A program made the position numbers and the translations under genes. The notes under the pieces are model-generated. The model did no database searches and was not told the origin of the DNA. It saw nothing but the letters and a program-made list of their open reading frames with translations. DNA of 64,000 nucleotides from Atrina japonica (taxonomy: Eukaryota > Mollusca > Bivalvia > Pterioida > Pinnidae). The DNA is taken from contig BROG01000644.1 of NCBI GenBank assembly GCA_030159075.1, positions 124,001-188,000 on the forward strand, in the 5' to 3' direction. Below are positions 1 through 13,300 of this stretch, in pieces (within the stretch, counting starts at the first letter, position 1; the number at the start of each line of letters is the position of its first letter).

Positions 1-1135
1 ATACTTTAGATGAAAAATATTTAACAATACATACTTTCAATATTCTGCCACACCAATTTAATGCTAGATTTAAATAGGGAATTAAATAAAATATTTGATA
101 AATAATTTGCAAGTCTGTAGGCCTATACTCATATACATGTAGGTAACAAGTTTTGTTGGAAATTGTACAGGTAATTTCTAATAACTTATTTTTGCTTGAA
201 TTTATCATCTAACTTAGAACAAGTCTGTGATGTTTTATTTAGTGTTTTTTTTACTTTAGATAAACTTATAAAGTACATCTACATGTACTTCATTTTTAGT
301 CTTTCAATTTATTGTATCAACAGTAGCATAATCTATACTATGCTGAGAAACTTTGCAAAATTAAAGGTCACCTTCCTCATAAAGATTACATGGAAACTGC
401 TGATGCATTTATTTTTTAAATGGGAGGAAATCTCCTCTTTTTACATACATGTGTCTTCAGCCATCGTAGCTCGCTGTCAAAAACATCAAGGTGTGAACAT
501 GTGTTTGTGTTGGTAACAAAAACTGGCTGTCAATCGGGCGGTATGTCATAAAAAGTTAGGATGGCTTGTACATTGTGAAATTTTTACTATCAATTTTAAA
601 AATTGGTATATATATTCTGAAATTAAAATAAATATTATGAAAACGTAATTCAAGATATCAAATTAAAGCTATTTTTGTTTTAGAAGACACCAGATCGGCA
701 GATGTCAGTCAGTACTGATGTTACGACTTTGGAAATGATTGCCCTTATCTTTCGATGTGCAAATGTAGGCTAATAGATCTACGGGATAAAATAGTAATTG
801 ATGTAATATTATGTGATGAAATATTTTAAATAAACAAAGAACTGAAGTTTATAACACACGGAAATAGCAAACTAGTTCATAATTTAATAAATTCTAATCT
901 CATGTTGGAATTTTTAAAGATTTTTCAAAAACGCAAATTGCGTTTCAGATTGCCAATTCCGCGATTCTGTCCGCGATTCCGTGATCGCAGAAATTCACTG
1001 GCCCTATCTGAGTAAGCAATGTACTTAATTACACTGCCTGATAGGAAATTGTACATATGCATTAAGAAATATCATTTTCTGAGTAAAATTATGTGTGTCA
1101 TCACTTGATAACAAGCTACAGATAGTGATCAAATG
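1..1135. other. Gene-free 5' flank
   Basis: AT-rich non-coding sequence. Short open frames here have no codon structure or recognisable motif and no convincing splice context. Nothing functional is supportable. Confidence 0.6.
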
Positions 1136-1650
1136 TCCTCCCATATACTTTCTTCGTAGCAAGATGCTGTAACATTTTCACAGCAGTTTATCAATCGTTT
1201 TAACCATCTTTTTCTATGTTGTTACATGACATAATTCCATTCATATAAGACGTGAATTCAAGCTACCTATCATTTTTATTTACGTTATCCCGTTTTCCAT
1301 TTTGAACATAACTAAATAAGAATATCAAGACGATCGCTGATTGGTTGATCATAAATGCATATTCATTGTTATCTTAAAGCTAACCAATCACCAAACGTCT
1401 TAGATTTCCTTATATTCAAGATGGTGACAGACAACGTGAATGCAAACAAAGATAGGTAGCTAGAATAAATGTCTCATAGATATGGAATTATGACATGTCA
1501 AGACTTAGTGATGAAGGATTTATAAATCTAAGAGATCAAGTAAGCATATCAACAAATATCAGACATCAGGGATGAGAAATAAATTGTTAAAACGATCGCT
1601 AAACTGCTGTGAAAATGTCACAGCATCTTGCTACGAAGAAAGTATATGGA
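1136..1650. repeat. Long inverted-repeat (foldback) element, ~515 bp
   Basis: The left arm from 1136 (catatactttcttcgtagc, then aagatgctgt, then acattttcacagcagttta) is mirrored at the right end (1590-1650) as its reverse complement. The pairing continues inward: 'acataattccat' and 'agctacctatc' on the left pair with 'atggaattatg' and 'gataggtagct' at about 1460-1495, and 'gacgatcgctgattggtt' pairs with 'aaccaatcaccaaacgtc' near the centre at about 1365. The right arm carries extra bases around 1510-1590. It has no ORF. This looks like a non-autonomous foldback or palindromic MITE; no clear target duplication was found. Confidence 0.8.
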
Positions 1651-3290
1651 TGACTTCTGCCCCTGATTTTACCAAAAAAAAATTGCTTCAAATCGGGCAG
1701 AAAGTTTGGCCTAAGTATTACAATGCAACACTGACTGGCTGAGCATTTATAGGTTTGTGTAGGCCTTGCATCTTCATTTACAAAAGTGCATTGAAACTTG
1801 TAACTTTGACTCATTATGACTTAAATTTTGAGTTTTGACCCCCAGAAATTTTCACTGAGGAGTCTATGACCCCTGATTCTCAGCTCCTAGTGGAACACTG
1901 CCCTTTTAAGATAACTGTGTTCCTACTAATTTCACCTGTGGCTGTGCACTAACACTTCCAAATGGCATTAAGAATTGTTTCGTACCCAAGAAATTCTACC
2001 CTTTGAAAGGCAAGTTGCACCCTGTGTACGATATATATTTCATTGGGTATCATTTGTATTGGGTACAAAACTTCTTGATACCACTCAGATGTATCAAGTG
2101 TGCAGGTGAGATTAGCAGGAACATAGTTTTCTCTCTCTTGAGATTGATTAAGATGCCGGGGGGGGGGGGGAATGTTATCTCACTCTGCAGGGTGAGATAA
2201 GCTCATTCCTCCCTCGAAGTGGTGTTAGATTGTATTAAACTTAAAAGGGTCAATCAATGACTTATGTGCAAGCAAAACTTAAACGATGAAATGGGTTTTG
2301 CATGCAAACACTTTCACATTCTAAGTCACTACTTGCATTCAAAAATTATGTTTTATCGCATTAAATGTGACTTTTGCCGCGTTAAAAGTTACTTTTACTT
2401 TAACGTCAAAGTGGCCATCGCGTAAGTTCATCCCGTTTGTGACCCTTTCATAACAAAGGTGCGTCTAGTGAGCCTACAGTCGTACAGGTTTAAAACACGC
2501 TCCCGCATGATTATCGCATGTTTATAAAATACGCCGATAAGATCTATATGTATCATTTCATTACATTATTCTATCAATATTATGGCTACCGTACATCCGT
2601 AGCAGCATGACTCCAGGAGTTACTTTAGCCGAATAATGTGTAGGCCTACTTACTGTTGCTGTATGCCTCGCCTGGGCTGCTACCGTCACTGGGGCGGACA
2701 TGTTCTGAGATGAATTGTTTCCCATACACCAGCCACCGACTTAATCTTTTATAAGATAAGAAATTTTATTGAGGACGTAGTTAGTTGTTGTCTGTCACTG
2801 TAGAAAAGCTTCTGCAACTGACATCTGATGAAAATTACGCATGCGCTCGTAATTCTAATATTTAGGATTTGCTACTATTTACAATAACAAAACGAATTTA
2901 AAATTTAAATGACCACAATAAAACTACGCAAGAGAATTATGAAACACGCGTATGATAGTTGTTTAAACTCATTTTAAGCCACTAACAAAATAAAAGCACA
3001 AACTTACACCTGCATTTTTTAAATGATTTTCATGGGAAGTAGATTCTATATTAAATACACTGCATATACCACGAACGTTTGAGAAATTAAACTGGGACTA
3101 CCAACGCTGAAATGCAGACGCGAAAGAGTGGATTTCATAGGCTACAGCTATCTAAAGTTATCAAAGGGATTGATAAGGCTAATATCAACATTACAATGAG
3201 AGGGATATGACAGCCAGAAACACGAGGGCATCCAAAAAAGCATTACAAAAGACAAATTCGTCTAAATACATGTAAAAACACCTTTAGTAA
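1651..3290. other. Gene-free stretch upstream of NIPAL2-like gene
   Basis: No supportable coding region. It contains a 13-base G run near 2159-2171 followed by a small hairpin (ttatctcac ... gtgagataa, about 2176-2201). A short GC-containing patch near 2660-2730 could be near a promoter, but no defined element can be named. Confidence 0.45.
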
Positions 3291-3293
3291 CAG

Positions 3294-3323
3294 CAGCGAT
3301 ATATAAAGCTTTATATATCGCTG
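3294..3323. repeat. Perfect 30-bp palindrome, copy 1
   Basis: The arm cagcgatatataaag is followed immediately by its exact reverse complement, with no loop. A near-identical palindrome lies ~700 bp downstream at 3994-4024. The sequence between the two is non-coding. Confidence 0.85.
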
Positions 3324-3993
3324 GTAACAGAGTGGTTGACAACTGGAATTATCTGAACAAAAAAAATGTCTTCAATATTTGTAAATGCATTTAAGACAAC
3401 TTCAACAAATACTGGAAGTACAAAGCCAACAAATTTTAACCGCCAGTGTAGTAACACCCTAGAGTGTCAGTGTATATGTTATTGCACACAAGACTCTTAC
3501 TGTATAAATTTGTGAATACTCTATAAATCAAGTTTTAAATCTAGTTTTTAACTCTAAACTACACACCTCACTCCGGAACCGAAACAGTTTTAACCAAACT
3601 ATTCTACCAGAGCATCAACACACAATCTTTAAGCTTTCAAAGATGCAGAAATCGGTGAATATATCAATGACACAGACACAAATAATCTATTATTGGATTT
3701 TCTATTATCACTGTCAATATTAGCTTAATCATTTAAACAGTTCTTGAAGTAAGTTATTTGTACCTATGTTGTTTGTTTAATTTATTAGTTTACCATCAGT
3801 TTTGTCTAGTAACAAGTTTCATCTGCGTGAAGTCCATCCGTCAGTCCGGTCATGTATTTATTATGAACTTCAAGTTTTGATTATCCATTGGTACGTCTTC
3901 CTTTTTACCTTAGACATAATCTTAAGTTTCGTTCAGATTTTTTTATTGCTCATATTCACTTAATAGTTGTTTCACAAGTAGGGGATTAATCAA

Positions 3994-4024
3994 CCAGCAA
4001 TATATAAGCTTTATATATCGCTGG
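3994..4024. repeat. Near-perfect 31-bp palindrome, copy 2
   Basis: The right half (ctttatatatcgctgg) is identical to the corresponding half of the palindrome at 3294-3323. The left half (ccagcaatatataag) has one substitution and one missing A. It lies ~225 bp upstream of the proposed NIPAL2-like start codon. Confidence 0.8.
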
Positions 4025-4248
4025 AACCATTAATTCTCTCGAGCGGAATGGTAATTTATGTCTATATATTTTGTAGGCGTGTTTGAATGTCCATCATACA
4101 AGGCACGGTAATTTCGTTTTATTTAATTCCTTTTATATGAAATCTTAGAAATGCTCAATTCGTCTGCTTGTAACAAGTGCCCGGAGATAGCATCTGATGT
4201 TATCTGTCATGAAAACGTCTAAAAGATTCAGATGACATACTGTGACGG

Positions 4249-4371
4249 ATGAACGATGCTGAATTGGGTTATTTGCAACTATTGATTAATAATGCAATGG
4301 AGACAACGGCCATTCCAGAAAGAGAAACAGCGAGTGTTATACAATCCGCAAATACACCTATCCGTTATCAG
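4249..4371 (+). CDS. NIPAL2: NIPAL2-like exon 1 (N-terminus)
   Basis: Encodes 41 hydrophilic residues starting MNDAELGYLQ and ending PIRYQ, then donor CAG|gtaatg in phase 0, which fits exon 2. An in-frame TGA lies just upstream (4243-4245), so 4249 is the first possible ATG. An internal ATG at 4297 (METTAIPE) is an alternative start. The N-terminus of this family is poorly conserved, so support comes from phase and position only. Confidence 0.6.
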
Positions 4372-7300
4372 GTAATGACCATTAAATTTACATGCCATTT
4401 TCATTCTCTCTTGGGATTTACAATTATACACCTTTAATAGACTTTATTTTGATACCGATGGTGATTGAATTTGATAATGATTAATAGGGAAAACAGTATA
4501 ATCGCGTTCACTTAACATCAAGATTGTTCTGAATATTCGGTTTGGAATAAGGGTCACAGAGTTTTTAACTAAAGGTATTGAATGGGTACATTTTACAAAT
4601 AGAGCGCCCGCGAATCACTACTCACCTAAGCCAATGTTCATATTCTGACTCTGGTCTAATGGTCATATGATGGTTCAGATTTGAGTACATAGCGAAGCAT
4701 TCAGGGGTAACAGACAAGTATTGTTTCCAATAACAAGTACAAGTCGTAAAGAAAAATGAGGTGCTTTTGATTGATAAGACTCACTTGACCAGTGCTCAAA
4801 CGAGAACAGTGGTCAAACACTTCACAAATTTACTGTTTTCTCATCTATACAAATGAGGCTGATCAACCAAAGGGTGACATAATCATGGGATATGATCATA
4901 CTTATCTACCTCCCGGTTAGGAGAATTCTATTCTAATGACATAACTTAAACTTCTGCAGATGACACTTCTTGCCAAAATCAAACCAAATATTGTTGAAAA
5001 TTTGAGTTGAAAACTTGTGTTTATCTCATTGAGTCATTCTCGTTTTAACCATGTTAATGTACTTGAAAATAAATACCACTGCATCTTACGACAGAAAGAA
5101 GTTTAAACATAGTGTATCAACTGAAATATAATAAAAATTTGCATCTACAATTGATTTTTTTTGTGGTGTTCGAGCACTCTTCTAGTCCGATGCTGATTTC
5201 TGCCATTACAGTGGTGTCATGTGATCAGCTGTCAAAAATACATTTGAAAAGTCACGTGCGACACACATTACGAAAAATACTTAACTTGTGTCTGTCATTA
5301 CCTCAAAATTTATTTATTTTAATCAATGCACTATCTTGGATGCAAATTATGAAATATTGCGTTTTTTGTTTAGTCCAGTTAGTCTAGACAGGGGGGGGGG
5401 GGATCTGACACATTCGTTGGACAGTATATGAGGTGATACCTAGGCCTAATTTCTTTCTGATTTTAATCAATTTTTTTTACCCCTAAAAAGTAACAAAATC
5501 AGGGCAGAAATTTGACCTAGGTGTTAGTACTGTTACCATACACAAATAAAGAAAAGATATGAAAAGTATGAAACTTGAGCCAAAGGGATTTTGACAAAAC
5601 TTTAGTTTACACGAATGTCATTTACATGTACAAGTTTGTGTTCTTCAGACCAAGGAAGATGCATACATATATATATATACATTGTATTATATGTTCAGAC
5701 TTGATACTATATAGACTACAGTAAACTTCATGTCTCCCTCTATATTTCACCATGTGGTAAAGGTCACAAGAAGGTCATTATGTTTGATCCATCATCTCAT
5801 GACATAACATACCTACATGCATTTATATCTGCACAAATTTTTTTATTTTTTTGTTTTTGTTTTGCTGTAATAAGAGATAATCAAAATACAATCTAAACAT
5901 GTCTGTATGAGAATAAGAACACGAAAAAAAGATGTATCTCCTGTCAGTACAGAAAGTTTGACATTATCTTAGTGATATCTCATGTCAGTTTAGGGAAGTT
6001 TGACATAATTATACAGATCTTAGTGATATGTAAAGAATGTAACAAGTAACAAACTTGTCTGGCAGCATCCCTATAAAATGGTACATTTTAGGCCTCCGAA
6101 GTTACTCATTTGACCTATTCAATATGTTGCATTGTTGTCATGTTTGGGAAATGTAAAAGTGTGGGGTTTTTTTCTTTGGGGGGTGGGGGGTGGTGGAGGG
6201 GTGTTGGAAGTGTCTGTTTGTTTGTCTGTTAGTCAGTCTGTGTGTCTGTCTGTGTTACAGTATATTTTTACTTTTAAATGTTTTAAACATCTTAGGGGGG
6301 TTGTAATTTACAGCCTGTTTCCCCATGCAAAATATGTCTCGTTTCCCCAAAAAGCTCATTTTCTTAATTTTATTTAAAATGTATAGTTCAGCCCCAATAT
6401 ATCACTTCCCGTTATAACACCAAGCCTGCATAATTTCACTATTTCTTGAATAACAGATTTCACAGATGTGTAATGCCAAAACCCGCTTACTGCAATCCAC
6501 CACCAGTTCTTCAGTACAAATATTTGTTTATACAATACATGTTAAATCATCGACTGTATCCGCAGACCATGTGAAAAAACAGGTGTGAGTAAAACCATTA
6601 GCCGACAGTCGCTTGTTTGCTTCATACTACTACCTCAAAGGGAGATAACAGGTAAAGTGAGTGTCATAAACTGGTATGTGGTTGTATGAACAAAGTGTAG
6701 TAATCAGACGGGGACCAGCTTATGAGCGAAATCGCACTTCTGTGAAAGTTGGAAAAAATCAACACAATGTATGTTTACACGGCAATTATCACACATCAAA
6801 AGATAATTATGATTAGATGGGATACAACTATATAAACTTAAATTAATCCTTTGTATTACCGGCCTGTCAAACAGTTGAAAGTTAACATTAGAAATGTTTC
6901 CAGGTTAATATTAGAAACAGATCTAGATTTTCTGGCCATTGAACATGTACATATTTTGGACAGTTTAATTTTTGCCATTTTAATAGGGTGGCAAAATTGT
7001 CCAAACTTAAACAATAGACAAAACGTTTAAATTTACAGTAGTGAGTTATAAACAGGATATGATATACAACAGGTATTAAAAACATGAAAACAACCACACC
7101 TTGAAAATAGTAAACCTTAATGTATTGCCAAACCTGTTATACAATGTACTACCAAAATTAAGGAAAACCAAAGGTGGTGGTATAATGTGGAAAAACTATA
7201 TTACGGTACATGTATATCATATACATGTGTGTGTTATGACATTTTGGGCACTTCTGAATATTGGCAAGAAAAATCTTTTGGTCTCAAGAATCACTTTATT

Positions 7301-10300
7301 TCCTTTAAATTTTATAGGTAGGATTTACATGATTGGGATAAAATAAATGTGAATTTCATGACCCCCTGGCCCTAGGTCACAGGTTCGGTAGGTAGGACAG
7401 GGATTTTGGTTACTGATACAGTGATAACCAATTAGTGAAAATTCCAATGGTATACAAATTTCAAAGTGGCTAGAGTAGTTCATTCAAATTAAACACTTTT
7501 TTTATATATTAATAATTGTTGCTGTTGCTTTGTACATGTAGTTCACGTACCTATACGAGCCGGCCTGGCTCAGTCGGTAGCACGCTCAACTCTTGATCGT
7601 GAGGTTGTGAGTTCAAGTGCAGCAGGCGGCTGGATGGTTTCCTGTCCTTCGGATGAGACAGTAAAAACAGAGGTCCCATGTCACAGTAGGTGTTGGCATG
7701 TTAAAGAACCCTCACTGCTCAACGGCCGTAAAAGCTGAACATATGCCAAAAAATTTAAGCCCTTCACCGGCATTTGGTGACGTCTCCATATGAGTGAAAT
7801 ATTCTTGAATGGGACGTTTAACAACAAACAAACAAACAATGTACATGTACAATTTGTAATTCTGTCAGTATGTTTTTCATATTTCAGTACAGATTTAGAT
7901 ACATCTTATAAAGTCTATATGCATGTATATACATGTATTTGTGTACTAAAGATGATTAGAGAAATGTAACTCATCAATTTAGCACACAGATTTTAAACAA
8001 TGCTGAATGCAGTACTGAGTAGCACTCTGACTTTCATACATGTAGCTGTTTTGACCGATGGCTCAACAACATAAAATTGAAAGTATATTGGTTCACTCCG
8101 CTCGGCCATTCAGATTTCAGGATAAACTAGAACTGAGAATATTCTCAAACTCAGCCTTACATGTGTGTTGTAGTAACACTATAGAAGATATATTAGTGGT
8201 ACATGAATTTGAAAAACCTTAAAACTTATAGTTATTCACCCCTAAAGACACATTTTACTGGCCTAAATAATTGATTTTTAGAAGAGTTCATTGTTTCTCA
8301 GGAGTTGACAAGTTAAAACCCAAAAGAAGCATTGTAATTTCTACTTTCTCATCTCACAAGATGTTGGTTTGAGTGACAAGGTTGTTATTTATGTAAGTTG
8401 ATAGGTTATCAATTCAGTCACATATGCACATTTTATTATGTGAGACAATTCATAAAGGTCATACACACATTTGTTTGAGTCTTTGAAATGATAATTGACA
8501 TATATCTTTGTTTTTACAGGATCTACTTGTGGGATGTTTATTAGCAATAGCAGGAAATTTGTTAATTAGTATTTCTCTAAATTTACAGGTAAGTACAGGT
8601 GTTTGTATATCAATGCGGTGATTGTATATCTGTAACAGCACTTGGTGTTAATGTTGATTGCACCAGTATTATTATTCAATACATTGTACAGTTTTTGGTG
8701 TTTATAATTATAGCATAAATGAAGCTCAAAATGAGCGCAAGAGATTTTTATATATATTCATCTTTAATTCCCAAGAAATTTTCATTAATGGGTTCACTGT
8801 GCCTTTTGATTGAAAACGAGGGTTATTTGGAAATTTTAGAGGTCATCAATTCTCTATGAGTAAATGTATTACAGTTGATTCCACTTAATGGCATACCTGC
8901 TAACTGCATATTCCTGTTTCCTGCATAAGAACTCAAAACACAAAACCATTTCCTATCTCTTATATGTGAAGTATTTCTTTTCATTACATAGGTTAAACCA
9001 GAATTCCTGTTCAATGCATAAAATATTCCCCAAAATGAGGGAAAATGTACTGTTGTAGTAAAAAATTACATATGGAAGTACTACATGTATATTAATAGAA
9101 ATTAAAACATACCAAACTATGTTTTATGAAAATTTTGCTTTTATGACATTATTTTACCCTAATGCCTAATTAGAATCCATTACTAATGTACCTAGGATGT
9201 TTATAATGGTATCATATGCACAAATGAACATGAATCATCACCGTTCACTAAATTACACAATTCCTGTTATTTGCATAATTTTGTCTGACATTTTGTCTAT
9301 GCAATTACTGGTAAGAGGAATCCACTGTATATCTATACTTTGTCAAATTGTGTATCATTACTTTATATTATTATATGTACAATGTATGTGTGTATTAAGG
9401 CTAATTTATTTAAGGTATAATTATACCACAGTACTGTGATTTCATATCTTTACCAATACAATGTATGTAGTATTTTCTGACTTTAACTTCCTGTTCCACA
9501 CAATGTGGAGTTTATCTTGCGTCCACTATGATGCCATTGATTTTTATTTAGGGATCATCGTTATTTTTTTTTGACAATTATATACATGAATGATTTGTGT
9601 ATCGGGAAACCCCTATACTAAATGTATTGTAAGGCATTAAGCTTTAAGTGTAAATACTTACTTTAGTGTACTTAAATCTAAATTTTAGCACACTTATAGA
9701 CCATGAAAAATCTTATAATGAAATGACACGTGGCTATTCAATCGAGTGTGGGTAAACGTCAAGGATGAAATAGAAGATTAATTTTAGAATAAATAAACAT
9801 ATTATGATCTCCCAACCTTAGCCGTATGTTAAAATAAGTATGAGACAATTATTTAATAAGCACTGCAGAAATGTATCGTTATTTTTACATATGTGTATTG
9901 TACGTTAAAGCGATATGAGCTGTCGTAGATGAAAAATTTTACATTTTCTATCTCATATATACCAAAGAGACCATCTGGTGGTTAGAATAACAAGTGCATG
10001 TGTAAAATTGCAACAATTTTGCCAAACGTAACCCGTAATTATTTTTTGTCCACCATACTTTGAGCATTGCAAATTTTCTTCCGGTAATTTTTTACAAAGA
10101 TTACTGAGTGACCAATAAACATGTGCTATTTGCAGTTAATATACATTCTATTCTTATTACCCTCTGCATTTATTTTTGTACATAATCATTTCATACTTAA
10201 ATCAGGCAATGTTAATCTTTGTCATCATTTTAAAACATTATAGCCACCCATGGAAACATTTAAAAGTAGCCATTATTGACAGGGGCCTTTATAAAGTGGT

Positions 10301-13300
10301 TTATGCATTATAAAAAGTTTACAAAGGTTATATTTGAATTGCCTTTATAAGCAGGTGCCCTTTATACAAAAGTAGCCTTTAATGCAATTTTGTCTGTACA
10401 CTGTTATAATTTTGATACTAATTCTGATGGATAGAGATTGACATTGGTTTTGGTTTGAGAATGAAAAAATGATTGTTACCTAGGGCCATGAGATGATATA
10501 TTCCCATTATTACAGACTCATATAATCTATATGTTAAAAGGGATAATGAACTTGAAGAAAATAACAGCATGAATGTATACCAGTACAAGATAATGTAATA
10601 ACTTGAATTTTCCTTTTCAACAGAAATACACTCACATGAAAAATGCTGATCGCGCTCAAGAGATACACTATACAAAAGAACCGTTATGGTGGGTGGGATT
10701 ATCATTGATGGCATTTGGAGAGATTGGTAATTTCTCTGCCTATGGATTTGCACCCGCTTCTCTTGTGGCACCTCTAGGAACCACCACAGTTGTAGGTCAG
10801 TACTTTTCTGGGAAGCAATGGTATTTCACTAATACATTTATAAACACATTTTTCAATTAACTCGTAAGTACATCATTTGTATAACAAGATTTCAGCATGA
10901 CTGCAATGTTAATTATTTTCTCTCTTTAACCAATGAGCAATACATATGAAAAACAGATTATTTGTTTGTGAAAAAGTTAATTACATATACATGTGCTGGG
11001 TGTACTTGATGACAACATAAATGTCTTTTTTGTTAAATCAAGATAGTTTGTTCTTAATTGCATGTACTAGGGCAAGACATTGTTCAGAATTTCTCTTTTA
11101 TTTTTTTATACATAGCTTTCCTCAAGTTTAAAACAAATTACATAGAAAAAATGCATACATATGTACATTATGTATATATAGTGTCCTTAAATTGTAGGCC
11201 CTATACCAGTATCAATACATGTTAGTGATAACCTTACAAAATGTATACTGAGTAACTTCACATTATTTAAGTTTTACTGAATGATATATTAATATTCAAA
11301 TTCCATTATAAATTGATCTGTTGTAAATTTAGGGAAAGTTTGTTACTTTGCTGTTTATTGAAAAATAGGTTAAATTGATCTTGTCTCATAGGTATTCTTC
11401 ACTTTTTCAGCAAATATGTTTTTAGCAGCATTAATACTGAAAGAGAAAATAAAAGCAGAACATTTATTTGGTAAGGATGTTATATATTCATGACGAGTCC
11501 TACCTGTATAAATGGTAGTGTCTATCCATTTGCCTACCATCTGGTATCCTCTGCTTTCCAGATTTATTTTAAAAATAAAATTATTCCCAAGTTCATGTTT
11601 ATGGTCAAGAATTATTGGTACTTTTGTGTAACTGACCTACGTAAAACAGCCAAATAATGTGTCATTTTCACATAAATTAAGGGAAGGGGGCTGACTTTAT
11701 TCCCATTATAGGGTACTGGTGAATCTATAAAGGTTGTGACAGAAAGAGTTTTACCAATCATTTTGTTTGTTTTGCTTTTAATATGTAAAAACAGTTACGT
11801 TGAATACAAGTATGTGCTATTTATTCTTTATTAGACAAACAACTAAGATCAGATTATTGAAGTAAAAATGATGTTATGAAAACTGTGTCTGTCTGCCAAG
11901 GGATTCTGACTTATGCTAGCTATAGGTAATGAAAATCCCTACTACAATCATCTCCCACCTGCTGACCTTTAATTGTAAAACATGCAGTGTTTGTTAGAAT
12001 TGTTGTTTTTTTTAATTGATCATGAAATGATTTCTTTTGACTGAATGATTCCCACAATTTCAGTACAATAAATATACTCTTTAAATTAATTGTTTCTTAT
12101 GTTAATCAGGATTGGCTTTTTTACCATATTAGAATTTTTTTTTCGATTAATATTTTCATTATCATCATATCATTTTAGTATCGATTTGATTAGTTAGTCA
12201 GGTGATTCTTTTCCTTGTGTGCTATTTTTCTAGTGGTCATATAAAATTCAAAATATTACATCATGCATATCATTTATGATTTCTGTTTTCAAACACAGTG
12301 ATCAAATGATCACATGAATTCATACAAATGTAAATGAATGAGAAATGTACTTTTAGGTTCAGCACTTGCAGTCATTGGTGCTTTTTTAGTGGTTGCTTTT
12401 GCTGCCAAGGTAAGTTAAAAAGTTTGTTTAATATTGACTGTTTCACATAACATGATGGAGTAATCTCTTATTATTGTATGGACGATTCTACTAAATTTTT
12501 GTTAAGACAGATTTAACGAGGAAAGATCGTTTCATTGCCCACAGGATACTCCTAGGTATTCTACTAAATTTTCATAAGACAGATTTAACGAGGAAAGATT
12601 GTTTTATTGCCCACACGATACTCATAGGTATTTTGACAAATAGAAATGGTTACTCTTACCAGTGTGATTTTAATGTCTTTATGCTTTTTTTCTGCAACAA
12701 CAAAAAATCCCCAAAACTTTAATCAACCCTGAAGTGCAGACAAAATAACTTGGAATGTATTATAATATTGATAAAGTTGTCTTCACTTTCACTTTCAGAA
12801 TGAGAAAGTTTTAGATGGAGGAGAAATTAACGATGCTTTAACTCAGATTCCTTTCATTGTTTACATTGTAAGTATACTTCCATAGTGCATCTCGGGCCGA
12901 CCCATAGTGCATCTCGGGCCTACCCATAGTGCATCTCGGGCCTACCCATAGATATTTCAATGAAAAAATTTGCAGGCGTTTTTTGTTGAAAATTTACATT
13001 CAAGAAAATTTCTCAAACACTGATTGCGAAAAGTTGATAGTTTCCTATTTACTTATAAAATTTATGTGTCACTTATGGAAAGCTAAAGATTAAAGCTGAA
13101 AACTGATATGTTTGTAAATATTTATAATGACTATTTTACTTATAAAATTTATGTGCCACTTATGGAAAGCTAAAAATTAAAGCTGAAAGTTATATTCAAT
13201 TTGTTTTTAAATATTAGTAATTACTGTACAAAACTTACATTTCAGTGTTTAGAGCTAATTACCTTAGGAGTTTTATTTTTCCTGCTTTACCAAAGAGAAA

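Noticed and set aside
11390..11410. Earlier acceptor for NIPAL2-like exon 4 (catag|gtattc).
   Set aside because: Joining to exon 3 in phase 1 would break the frame, whereas the acceptor at 11410 restores the conserved VVANMFLA.
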